Positions 6,064 to 13,726 of a DNA stretch of 14,952 nt are shown piece by piece. The notes under the pieces are model-generated. The model worked only from the letters and a program-made list of their open reading frames with translations, did no database searches and was not told where the DNA came from. Made by a program: the position numbers and the translations under genes. Source of the stretch: PUPG01 sp964463915 (GTDB lineage Bacteria > Bacteroidota > Bacteroidia > Bacteroidales > UBA7960). Each line of letters opens with the position of its first letter. The first letter of the stretch is position 1. The stretch spans positions 1 through 14,952 of the forward strand of contig CAYXEH010000057.1 of the NCBI GenBank assembly GCA_964463915.1, written 5' to 3'.

Positions 6064-7140
6064 ATGCCATCAAGAAACGAGCTGCAAATCAAATTATTGG
6101 CTGATCCATTTGCTTACTATACCCTGATGTTAAATGACATCAGGAAAGCCAACAAATACATTTACCTTGAGATCTACCGCTTCCGGAGCGACCAGGTGGG
6201 CATCCGATTCCGCGATTACCTGGTCAGAAAATGCCAGGAAGGGGTAAAAGTGCGTTTGCTGATTGATTCCTGGGGGGCTTCTTCCAGTTATTCATTTTTC
6301 CATGAACTGGTGGATGCCGGCGGAGAACTGCGCTTTTTTAAGCGCCTGAAATTCAAATGGGATGCATTTGCCAAAAACCACCGGCGCGATCACCGGAAGA
6401 TCATGGTCATTGACGATGAAATCACCTACATCGGCTCGGCCAATATCTCAGGCTATTCGCTGAACTGGCGGGAATCCATGTTCCGGATCAAGGGATCGAT
6501 TGCCCCGAAGTTCAAACAGATCATTTCGGAAAACTTCAAAATTTACAACAAGTATTTTTATGACAAACAGGCACACACGCGCACCATTTTCTATAACGGA
6601 CTGGAAATTCTCAGGGATGTGCCCTCACTGGCCCACCAGCCGGTAAAAAAGAAGTTTCTCGAACTGATCAACAAAGCCCGGAATGAGCTCATCATCGAAA
6701 CGCCTTATTTCCTTCCGGGAAGCGCCATGCGAAAAGCCCTCGCCAATGCTTCGCAACGGGGAGTAAAAGTTTTTATTCACATCCCCCAAAAATCGGATGT
6801 GGGTCTCATGGATTTACTGACCTCCAAATACCTGGGTGAGCTGGCCCAGGAGGGGGTGAAATTCTTTTTCTTTAAACCCCAGAACCTGCATGCCAAATTA
6901 TTCCTGGCCGACCGTAAACAATTCGTGATCGGTTCTTCCAATTTCGATTACCGGAGTCTGCGCTACCAGCACGAAATTTGCCTGGCAGGCTATCACAAGA
7001 GCCTGATCCGCCAAATGATCAACCACTTCAATGAGACACGAAAGGATTCCGAACCTTTTGATTATCCGAAATGGGATCACCGGCCGGCCATACAACGGTT
7101 TTTTGAATGGATCCTGGTTCCATTCAGGCATATGTTCTGA
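6064..7140 (+). CDS. Phospholipase D / cardiolipin synthase-like protein
   Basis: A 358-residue phospholipase D superfamily enzyme with two intact HKD motifs. The first is HRKIMVID (His110, Lys112, Asp117) followed by the GSANISGYS stretch (124-132). The second is HAKLFLAD (His276, Lys278, Asp283) followed by GSSNFDYRSLR (290-300). Two motifs in one chain make a complete active site for phosphodiester transfer. The arrangement resembles bacterial cardiolipin synthases of the ClsB type, which lack the N-terminal membrane helices of ClsA; this protein has none either. Expected role: making cardiolipin or exchanging phospholipid headgroups at the inner membrane. A basic/aromatic C-terminus (RFFEWILVPFRHMF) could help peripheral membrane contact. 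A nuclease role is less likely but cannot be excluded from sequence alone. The gene is monocistronic by spacing. Confidence 0.88.
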   Translation: MPSRNELQIKLLADPFAYYTLMLNDIRKANKYIYLEIYRFRSDQVGIRFRDYLVRKCQEGVKVRLLIDSWGASSSYSFFHELVDAGGELRFFKRLKFKWDAFAKNHRRDHRKIMVIDDEITYIGSANISGYSLNWRESMFRIKGSIAPKFKQIISENFKIYNKYFYDKQAHTRTIFYNGLEILRDVPSLAHQPVKKKFLELINKARNELIIETPYFLPGSAMRKALANASQRGVKVFIHIPQKSDVGLMDLLTSKYLGELAQEGVKFFFFKPQNLHAKLFLADRKQFVIGSSNFDYRSLRYQHEICLAGYHKSLIRQMINHFNETRKDSEPFDYPKWDHRPAIQRFFEWILVPFRHMF

Positions 7141-7176
7141 CCATACCGCTTTGTTTTCCGGGAGTTAATGTGGAGG

Positions 7177-7190
7177 GGCTGCCGGCAGCC
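7177..7190. repeat. 14-bp perfect palindrome downstream of the phospholipase D gene
   Basis: GGCTGCCGGCAGCC is self-complementary and can fold as GGCTG-CCGG-CAGCC. It lies about 37 bases after the stop codon, but TGGCATG follows instead of a T-run, so a terminator role is uncertain. Confidence 0.35.
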
Positions 7191-7260
7191 TGGCATGTTT
7201 GAATGCGGGCGGAAGGCCGTCGATACATGCACGCTTTTATCATCTGTGAGATATTTTTTT

Positions 7261-7268
7261 TACTTTTG
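7261..7268 (+). promoter_or_regulatory. Candidate -7 box for ptb-buk
   Basis: TACTTTTG exactly matches TAnnTTTG, 28 bases before the ptb ATG. The -33 region is T-rich (7235-7238) without a canonical TTG. The resulting leader would be about 20 bases. Confidence 0.5.
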
Positions 7269-7296
7269 GAGCAAAAACTAAAAACCAACCAACCAT

Positions 7297-8202
7297 ATGC
7301 TACGGAAGCTTTCTGAACTGCACGAAAAGGCACGAGGACACAGCCGGCGACGTCTTGTCCTTGCGGCTGCCCATGACGCCCACGCCATGGGCGCAGTCAT
7401 CCATGCCCATCAAAATAAACTGATCGAAGGGATACTGATCGGGGATGAACCAAAGATCAACGACATCGCCAGCGAAAATAATTACGACCTCTCCCCTTTG
7501 ACCGTCATCAATGAGCCTGACAATGCAGCAGCTGCGGCCAGGGCTGTGAAAATGGTCGGGACAAAAGAAGCTGACATCCTGATGAAAGGAAACCTGAGTA
7601 CGGCCATTTTGCTGAAAGCCGTTCTCAACAAGGAATACGGGTTGCGCACCGGGGAGCAGATCTCCCACCTCGCCCTGTTCGAGCTGCCTGCTTATCACAA
7701 GCTGATCGGGCTCACCGATGCCGCCATGAACATCGCACCTGAGCTGGCCGAAAAGGTTTCCATTACCCGTAATGCCGTGGAATATTTCAGGAAACTGGGC
7801 ATTGAAAAACCCAAGGTGGCCATGCTGAGCGCCGTGGAAACAGTCAATCCGGCCATGAAATCCAGCATGGAGGCCAGTGTCATTGCAAAAATGGGCGACC
7901 GTGGTCAGATCAAAAACTGCATCATTGACGGGCCCCTGGCCTTTGACAATGCCATCAGTAAAAAAAGCGCCGAACTGAAGTGCATAACAAGCCCTGTGGC
8001 CGGCGATGCCGACCTTTTGGTAGCTGACGACATCGACGTCGCCAACGGCCTTTACAAGGCCTTTATTTACTTTGCAGGGGCCAGGGGTGCCGCTGTCATT
8101 CTGGGTGCCGCCGCCCCCATCGTACTTACATCCCGCGCTGACAATGACGAAACCAAGCTAAACAGCATTGCCCTTGCAGCGGCTGTGAATGATGCAGACT
8201 GA
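7297..8202 (+). CDS. ptb: Phosphate butyryltransferase
   Basis: A 301-residue enzyme of the phosphate acetyl/butyryltransferase family that converts butyryl-CoA (or related acyl-CoA) and phosphate to acyl-phosphate plus CoA (EC 2.3.1.19). Recognisable regions are DILMKGNLST (93-102), DGPLAFDNAIS (211-221), and the C-terminal GARGAAVILGAAAPIVLTSRAD (261-282), which is characteristic of the phosphotransacetylase fold. The length of about 300 fits Ptb rather than the longer Pta with its regulatory N-terminus. Butyrate kinase follows 76 bp downstream on the same strand, which strongly supports butyryl over acetyl specificity. Branched-chain acyl-CoAs are a realistic alternative substrate. It is the first gene of a two-gene operon with a -7 box just upstream. 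Confidence 0.93.
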   Translation: MLRKLSELHEKARGHSRRRLVLAAAHDAHAMGAVIHAHQNKLIEGILIGDEPKINDIASENNYDLSPLTVINEPDNAAAAARAVKMVGTKEADILMKGNLSTAILLKAVLNKEYGLRTGEQISHLALFELPAYHKLIGLTDAAMNIAPELAEKVSITRNAVEYFRKLGIEKPKVAMLSAVETVNPAMKSSMEASVIAKMGDRGQIKNCIIDGPLAFDNAISKKSAELKCITSPVAGDADLLVADDIDVANGLYKAFIYFAGARGAAVILGAAAPIVLTSRADNDETKLNSIALAAAVNDAD

Positions 8203-8219
8203 GTTAAATACAGATGCAG

Positions 8220-8238
8220 TACAGGCAACTGCCCTGTA
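8220..8238 (+). repeat. Hairpin in the ptb-buk intergenic gap
   Basis: TACAGG-CAACTGC-CCTGTA gives a 6-bp stem in the 76-bp gap. An A-run and not a T-run follows on the plus strand, so it is unlikely to terminate transcription. It might affect mRNA stability or the relative expression of the two genes. Confidence 0.35.
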
Positions 8239-8278
8239 AAAAAGAATCCAACCATAAAAACCATAAAAGAATCCTTTC

Positions 8279-9358
8279 ATGACTGAGAACCTTATATTGG
8301 CAATCAACCCCGGATCAACCTCCACCAAGATTGCCGTCTTCAACAATACCAAGGAAGTGTTTTTGAAAAACATCAAACACTCCTCCGAAGAGTTGGCTGA
8401 ATTCAAGCAAATCACTGACCAGTACAGCTTCCGCAAGGAGATTATTTTAAATGAACTCAAAAGCGCCTCTTTTGATATCCGGCAAATTAAGGTTATTGTA
8501 GGACGGGGGGGGTTGGTAAAACCCATCGCTTCAGGGGTTTACAATGTCAATGACCACCTGGCCGAAGACCTGAAGATCGGGGTAATGGGCCAGCACGCCA
8601 GTAACCTGGGTGGCCTGATCGCCCGCGACATCGCCGGTACCATTCCGGATGCCAAAGCCTATATTGCCGACCCCGTGGTGGTTGATGAGCTGGAAGACAT
8701 CGCCAGGGTATCCGGACATCCGGAGTTTGAGCGGGTATCCATTTTTCATGCCCTGAACCAGAAAGCCATCGCGCGTCAGCATGCCAAATCAGCAACCGAC
8801 AAAAAATATGAGGAACTGAACCTGATCGTGGCCCACCTGGGCGGGGGAATCAGTGTAGGCGCCCATTGTAAAGGACGGGTCATTGACGTCAACCAGGCCC
8901 TTGACGGGGAAGGCCCTTTCTCACCGGAAAGAACCGGCACCTTGCCCGTGGGTGCACTGGCCAAACTATGTTTCAGCGGCAAATACACCCTGGAGGAGAT
9001 CAAAAAGATGATCACCGGAAAAGGCGGTCTGGTGGCTTACCTGGGGACCAATGATGCTTATGCAGTAGAGAAACGTGCCCATGCAGGTGACGAACAAGCC
9101 GCCCTGGTACAGTCAGCCATGGCTTACCAGGTAGCCAAGGAGATCGGCGCCATGGGAACCGTGCTGAAAGGCGAAGTGGATGCCATCCTGCTCACAGGCG
9201 GTATAGCTTACGGCAAACCATTTACTTCAGCGGTATCAGAACGCGTACGGCACATCGCCCCCGTGTATGTATATCCCGGTGAAGATGAGATGCGCGCACT
9301 GGCCATGAACGGATTGATGGTCCTGAACGGGGAAACCGAGGCCAAAGATTATAGCTGA
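8279..9358 (+). CDS. buk: Butyrate kinase
   Basis: A 359-residue acetokinase-family enzyme that uses acyl-phosphate and ADP to make butyrate and ATP (EC 2.7.2.7). Family motifs are the N-terminal phosphate-binding NPGSTSTKIAVF (10-21), the central HLGGGISVGAH (186-196), the DGEGPFSPERTG segment (209-220) typical of butyrate kinases, and LTGGIAYGK (305-313). Length matches butyrate kinase (about 355) and is shorter than acetate kinase (about 400). With ptb it forms the last two steps of acid formation with substrate-level phosphorylation, or the reverse, acid activation. Its TGA stop is immediately followed by the stop codon of the opposing histidine kinase, leaving no room for a separate terminator. 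Confidence 0.95.
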   Translation: MTENLILAINPGSTSTKIAVFNNTKEVFLKNIKHSSEELAEFKQITDQYSFRKEIILNELKSASFDIRQIKVIVGRGGLVKPIASGVYNVNDHLAEDLKIGVMGQHASNLGGLIARDIAGTIPDAKAYIADPVVVDELEDIARVSGHPEFERVSIFHALNQKAIARQHAKSATDKKYEELNLIVAHLGGGISVGAHCKGRVIDVNQALDGEGPFSPERTGTLPVGALAKLCFSGKYTLEEIKKMITGKGGLVAYLGTNDAYAVEKRAHAGDEQAALVQSAMAYQVAKEIGAMGTVLKGEVDAILLTGGIAYGKPFTSAVSERVRHIAPVYVYPGEDEMRALAMNGLMVLNGETEAKDYS

Positions 9359-12300
9359 TTAATGCCGGGATCGGGTTTTGGGCAGGCTGACCACAAAGAT
9401 ACTGCCTTCCCCTTCACGGGAAGTAAATGAGACATTCCCGTTAAAGCTCTCGATGATACTCTTTACCATGGAAAGCCCCAGGCCCATTCCCCTGGCCTTG
9501 GTGGTGAAATAAGGCGTAAAGATCTCCTGCTGTTGCTTATCAGGGATGCCTGAGCCGTAGTCCGTTATGGAGATGTGGTAATCTTCCTCCCCTACCTCGC
9601 AATCAACCCGGATACGGGCCTGTTCGTGTTTATCGTACGACTGGATCGCATTTTTGATCAGGTTATTGAACACCCTCAGCAGCTGATTCCGGTCGGCATA
9701 CACCTGCATGGGCTCTCCCCCTTCAGGCATTTGAAGTGTGATGTCTACCTTTTCGAAATCCTTGTACATGTCCATTACCTCCGGAATGAATTCCCGCAAA
9801 TTAATGTGTCCGTTCTTTCCCGCAGGCATCTGGGCAAAATCAGAGAATTCTTTCGCAATCACAGCCATGCTGTCAATCTGCTCAATCATGGTTTTGGAAA
9901 AACGCTCCAATCGTTCATCCCAGTCGGGCACTTTTTCTTTCCAGGCTTTTTCCAGGTACTGTACGCTGAGCTTCATGGGGGTCAGCGGGTTTTTGATCTC
10001 GTGGGCCACCTGCCGTGCCATTTCCCGCCAGGCCGTTTCCCGTTCACTTCTGGCAAGCAATTCAGCGCTCACGGCCAGCTCGTCGATCATCCGGTTGTAC
10101 TCCCTGACCAGGCTGCCGATCTCATCTTCCCTGTCCCAGTGAATCTTTTCATTGGTCTTCCCGAGCTTTAGCCGGGCCAGGTTATTCCGGATCAACTGCA
10201 GCGGCCTCGTTACGTAATTGGACACGAAAAGGGCGACCACCACAGCCACAACAACCAGCAAAAGGTAAATGTTGATAAAAGCCACAAGGAAGTAAGACAT
10301 TTCGTTACGCAGCTCACTCTCCCTGGCAAAGTAAGGAAGATTCAGGTAGCCGAGTTTCTCGTTATAACGATTGTACAGGGGGGCATACGCCGACAAATAA
10401 TCCAGCTCTCCGATGTGTTCAAAGTGAATAAACTGACTCCTTTCCTCCTTCTTCATTTTGAGGTAGGCCAGGGAGTTCATTCTGCGTCCCACTATTCCCT
10501 CCTCAAAGATTTTCGGGCGGCTGGAAGCCAGTAATTCCCCGCCGGGATCATAGAGGTTAATATCCGTAAAGAAGATGTTGGAGTACTGCAGAAGGACGTC
10601 ATACAGGTAAAACTCCATGTCAGGTTCAAGGTCTGATTCATCAGCGAGCACATACTCCAGCTCAATCAACACACTCTGGGCTTTTTCATTGAGAAAAGTC
10701 AGGTTTTTGTTCTCATACATATTATAAATAAACCAGGCCGAAGCCCCGCCGATAATGAGGGCAGAGATCAACAACATGATCACCATAGAGTATTGCAGTC
10801 GCCGGCGGAAATTAATTTTCAACAGCCGGGAGGGCTTTTTGCGGCTGATTAGCAGCCAAAACACTACCACGATGAAGAAAAAGGTGATGAACAGGTAGGA
10901 AAAAGGCGCGACAGATTCAAGGAAGGATCCTTTCGGGCGGCTGATGACCAACAGGGTTTCATCGTCTTTGCGATACATCAGATGAGAATAACCGTCAAAG
11001 GAAAATTCCACAAATTCATCCTTTTGGTCCTTGTCAAGGGAAACATCATACACAGCGGCATCCAAACTATAATGATACGTTCCGTATTCATTCACCAGGT
11101 TGCCTTCCTTGTAGGTGGCATAAGAGTAATTGATGAGGTCCCGGTTGATGTCAACTGCATCGTCAATCAGCAGATCAGGGAACCCCAAATCACGTGCAAT
11201 GAATTTGGCATCAAACTCTATGTAAAGTTGATACTCCTCTTCATAATCCTCCCACATCCGAATGGGGATCTGAACAATATAACTGTTGGTGCCTGTGTTG
11301 TTGTCCAGGTAAATCAGGTGTTCACTGAGGGTCTGCTTCCCGAAAGAGCTAATATAGTCTTCAAAGAAGGCCCCGCATTCCACATCAATATTGTCCGGCT
11401 TAAGCAGAAGGGTGTCATCAGGATGACAGACTGTAACCTGCAAATCATATTTCTCCCAGAAATCATAAAAGTAGTGATACTGAAGATAGTTCTCAATTAA
11501 CGGGTCATTGTAGGGATCTCTGAGTACCAGGCTTTGGAGTTGGTTGTCGTTGAACAGTGCATCCTCAATCTCCAGAAAAAGGAATTCAGCGATGGGATCC
11601 TGCTCTGAAGCAAGCTGAAGCACCAGATTCTTCCTTTTTTCAATGTCTTTTTCCGTGTTGAAGCGGTCCAGGGCAAAAGTTGAGATCAGGCTGAAAAGAA
11701 AGACCGAGATAATGAGGGCGGCAAAATTCTTTTCCGGGGTATTGTTTTTCCGGTCAATCTCAAAAACCAACACTGCAGCGATGGCCAGCGACCACAAAAT
11801 AGGTGCTGCCCCTGAAGTAAGCCAGGTAAGTCCGATCAATACGCCAAAAGAGATGGCACACAAAGCCCAGAACTGCCTGTGGCTTTCCAGAAGCCCGATA
11901 ATCACCCGGCAAAGGACGACACTCAGAAAGAAAAATGAAAAGAATATGAGCCCGATGATAAGGAAACCCACCAGGCTGTAAACATCTAAGTTAAATATAA
12001 AATTAACGTCCAGGTTCAGGTGTGAATTGGTTACCAGCCCTTCAATCAGGTAAAGCGACAGACCGCAGATCAGATAGATGATGAGAAACAGCCCGAATCC
12101 AAGTCCGCGTGACAACCATGGATTTCGGGGAGGTTTGATATTGAACCCCCTCAGATTATGGTATAAGAAATAGGCAATGATGGTGACCAAAGCCACATGC
12201 AGGAACAGGTCTCCCAGGGAAGGCAGGATTTCGGAGGTGGCGTAAAGTTCAGGGGAAAACAATACCCCTTCATAAAAGGCCGCAGGAAACTGCAGTTGAA

Positions 12301-13138
12301 AGGTGATGAATCGTATCAGAAAAATTACAGCGGTAAAACCGCCCACAGCCAGGGTTTTTTTCCCGATTCGGAACATCCTGGTAAAATACCGGAAAGAAAA
12401 GAAAACAAAGGCCATCAGGGCAAATGTGCCAAAGAGGGCAGATATGAAATGCAGCAATCCCATAGGTTGGGTAAGCACCTCTTCCCTTCTCAGGACCAGG
12501 GAAAACAGGTAATTACCCTCCCGGTCAACGATCTGGTAGCCTTCATCGGGCCTGTCACTGAGGAAAAATTTTTTTTCAAGGGAAGGCAGATCGTGATGAA
12601 ACTGGTTCACCAGGTACTCATTCTGATACTTAAAATCCTGTTTTACGGTGTAATAGACTACATACTGCCGAAGCACATGAACGTCTTCGCTGTGATCCGT
12701 TTCCTCTATGGGGTTAACCTCGTCCTGAGAAATTGTACGATAATAATACCATCCGTTGGCTTTCCGGGCCATGCCGTTTTCAGCCTCCGGTGGTGCACGG
12801 CTCTCCAACGGTAGGGCATTGTGAGACCAAAAAACCGGCTGACCATCCTCAAAAATGACAAAAACCAATCCATCGCGCCGGTAAATATTCGTAAGTTGCT
12901 CCAGGTATTGAGGATCATGCAGAACCTCTCCGTCTGTCTCGCTGCATGTGTTGACAAAATCCTTCAAATGGTGTTCAACCCATTCTTCCTGCTGGATCAT
13001 GGCCCCCTGAAAACCTTCCACATACTGCTCGCTTTCCGTGGTTACATGACGAAGCCGAAACAATCCCACACTTGCGAACAGGATCAGCAATACTATAAGT
13101 AAATGCTTGATATATATTAAATTAGCAGATTTTGACAT
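9359..13138 (-). CDS. Large multi-pass membrane sensor histidine kinase (NtrY-like core)
   Basis: A membrane histidine kinase of about 1,259 residues from the ATG at 13138. Numbered from that start it has a first helix (about 8-25), a roughly 200-residue extracytoplasmic region, a block of about eight helices (about 227-489), a second extracytoplasmic region of about 250 residues (490-742), helices at about 744-764 and 783-805, a third extracytoplasmic region (806-947), a last helix (949-972), a HAMP-like linker, and the kinase core. The H-box is QVAHEIKNPLTP with phospho-acceptor His1046. The ATPase domain has an N-box (NLIKNAIQSY, Asn1163), the G1 motif DYGSGIPD, FTPYFTTK, and the G2 motif GMGLGLSMVK (1217-1226). 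The HEIKNPLTP core resembles NtrY-type kinases. No response regulator is adjacent. The frame is open 28 codons further upstream, but the ATG at 13138 precedes the first helix directly. The signal sensed is unknown. Confidence 0.9.
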   Translation of the reverse strand: MSKSANLIYIKHLLIVLLILFASVGLFRLRHVTTESEQYVEGFQGAMIQQEEWVEHHLKDFVNTCSETDGEVLHDPQYLEQLTNIYRRDGLVFVIFEDGQPVFWSHNALPLESRAPPEAENGMARKANGWYYYRTISQDEVNPIEETDHSEDVHVLRQYVVYYTVKQDFKYQNEYLVNQFHHDLPSLEKKFFLSDRPDEGYQIVDREGNYLFSLVLRREEVLTQPMGLLHFISALFGTFALMAFVFFSFRYFTRMFRIGKKTLAVGGFTAVIFLIRFITFQLQFPAAFYEGVLFSPELYATSEILPSLGDLFLHVALVTIIAYFLYHNLRGFNIKPPRNPWLSRGLGFGLFLIIYLICGLSLYLIEGLVTNSHLNLDVNFIFNLDVYSLVGFLIIGLIFFSFFFLSVVLCRVIIGLLESHRQFWALCAISFGVLIGLTWLTSGAAPILWSLAIAAVLVFEIDRKNNTPEKNFAALIISVFLFSLISTFALDRFNTEKDIEKRKNLVLQLASEQDPIAEFLFLEIEDALFNDNQLQSLVLRDPYNDPLIENYLQYHYFYDFWEKYDLQVTVCHPDDTLLLKPDNIDVECGAFFEDYISSFGKQTLSEHLIYLDNNTGTNSYIVQIPIRMWEDYEEEYQLYIEFDAKFIARDLGFPDLLIDDAVDINRDLINYSYATYKEGNLVNEYGTYHYSLDAAVYDVSLDKDQKDEFVEFSFDGYSHLMYRKDDETLLVISRPKGSFLESVAPFSYLFITFFFIVVVFWLLISRKKPSRLLKINFRRRLQYSMVIMLLISALIIGGASAWFIYNMYENKNLTFLNEKAQSVLIELEYVLADESDLEPDMEFYLYDVLLQYSNIFFTDINLYDPGGELLASSRPKIFEEGIVGRRMNSLAYLKMKKEERSQFIHFEHIGELDYLSAYAPLYNRYNEKLGYLNLPYFARESELRNEMSYFLVAFINIYLLLVVVAVVVALFVSNYVTRPLQLIRNNLARLKLGKTNEKIHWDREDEIGSLVREYNRMIDELAVSAELLARSERETAWREMARQVAHEIKNPLTPMKLSVQYLEKAWKEKVPDWDERLERFSKTMIEQIDSMAVIAKEFSDFAQMPAGKNGHINLREFIPEVMDMYKDFEKVDITLQMPEGGEPMQVYADRNQLLRVFNNLIKNAIQSYDKHEQARIRVDCEVGEEDYHISITDYGSGIPDKQQQEIFTPYFTTKARGMGLGLSMVKSIIESFNGNVSFTSREGEGSIFVVSLPKTRSRH

Positions 13139-13147
13139 ACAATTCAG

Positions 13148-13327
13148 ATGGCATTCAATAACTCTGTGGCAGCAGGCAAACTTATGGCCGGGGCTATCTT
13201 TGCGGCGGGTTACACGACACACCAGAATAAAAAAATCACCCAGGATGCAAATGTTTGCCAGGATACCAGTTCATCCCTTTACAACTGTGCGATGAATCCC
13301 GGTGGTGCGCCGGGGTTAACAGTTTAG
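13148..13327 (+). CDS. Candidate small ORF, 59 aa, unknown function
   Basis: ATG at 13148 to TAG at 13325-13327. The predicted peptide starts MAFNNSVAAGKLMAGAIFAA and has a short hydrophobic/Ala-Gly stretch, then a polar part with two cysteines (Cys37 and Cys46) and a Gly/Pro-rich end. Codon choice looks coding-like. Beyond the TAG the same frame holds a segment similar to residues 21-29 (G-Y-x-x-H-Q-x-K-K at 13208 and again at 13328). Against it: its start is 9 bp from the divergent kinase start, so the kinase promoter would have to lie inside it. I recognise no family. It may be chance. Confidence 0.25.
   Translation: MAFNNSVAAGKLMAGAIFAAGYTTHQNKKITQDANVCQDTSSSLYNCAMNPGGAPGLTV
13177..13184 (-). 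promoter_or_regulatory. Candidate -7 box for the histidine kinase gene
   Basis: On the minus strand TAAGTTTG exactly matches TAnnTTTG, 38 bases before the kinase ATG. No -33 TTG at standard spacing is clear. Confidence 0.35.
13298..13314. repeat. GC hairpin near the end of the small ORF
   Basis: CCCGG-TGGTGCG-CCGGG, extendable to 8 bp with A-T pairs and one G-T pair. No T-run follows on either side. Confidence 0.3.
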
Positions 13328-13726
13328 GGTTACAAAGCGCACCAGGCAAAAAAATGGTCAAACCAATAAAAACCAGACATTAAAATAACCCGGACAGGGC
13401 TAAACATAACAATAACCACCAACGGCTAATTTACACAAATTTATAATGTTACACACCTTATATCCATATATGATCAACGCTCACAAAAGGTGTACCAAAA
13501 TCCAGGTTGAAGGCCCTCTCCCAGATAATCGGAACCGTACATACTGCCGGAGAAATGACATACCTCCCTGATTAAGAGCATATTGACAACAAAGAATCAG
13601 GTAATTGATTCCCCTGGGGCAGTTGCCGGCAAACATAATCTTAAAATGTCTGCCTGGAACCGATGAAGGTCACAATCCCGGGATGAGGGCAATGCAAAAT
13701 GAAGGCGTTTTTCTGCCACGGTGAAC
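13328..13726. other. About 400 bp with no gene recognised
   Basis: Downstream of the minus-strand methyltransferase. It holds two inverted repeats with long loops: ACACCTT/AAGGTGT (13453-13459 and 13487-13493) and CCTGATT/AATCAGG (13567-13573 and 13595-13601). It also has a 10-bp palindrome TTGCCGGCAA at 13623-13632. The left half is AT-rich and the longest ORFs are only about 30 codons. No clear terminator for the methyltransferase was found. Confidence 0.4.

Noticed and set aside
5561..6127. Plus-strand Ser-rich frame across hsp20 and its upstream region
   Set aside because: Its first part is the reverse of hsp20 codons and the rest is spacer; no motifs.
11191..11196. CACGTG inside the histidine kinase gene as parS
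   Set aside because: Flanking bases do not form the palindrome, and the site is within coding sequence.
13139..13222. Extended N-terminus of the histidine kinase
   Set aside because: The 28 extra residues contain Cys/His/Arg-rich sequence before the first membrane helix; ATG 13138 leads directly into the helix.
13469..13570. Small plus-strand ORF of 33 codons
   Set aside because: Too short, no supporting signals, and it crosses one arm of each of two inverted repeats.
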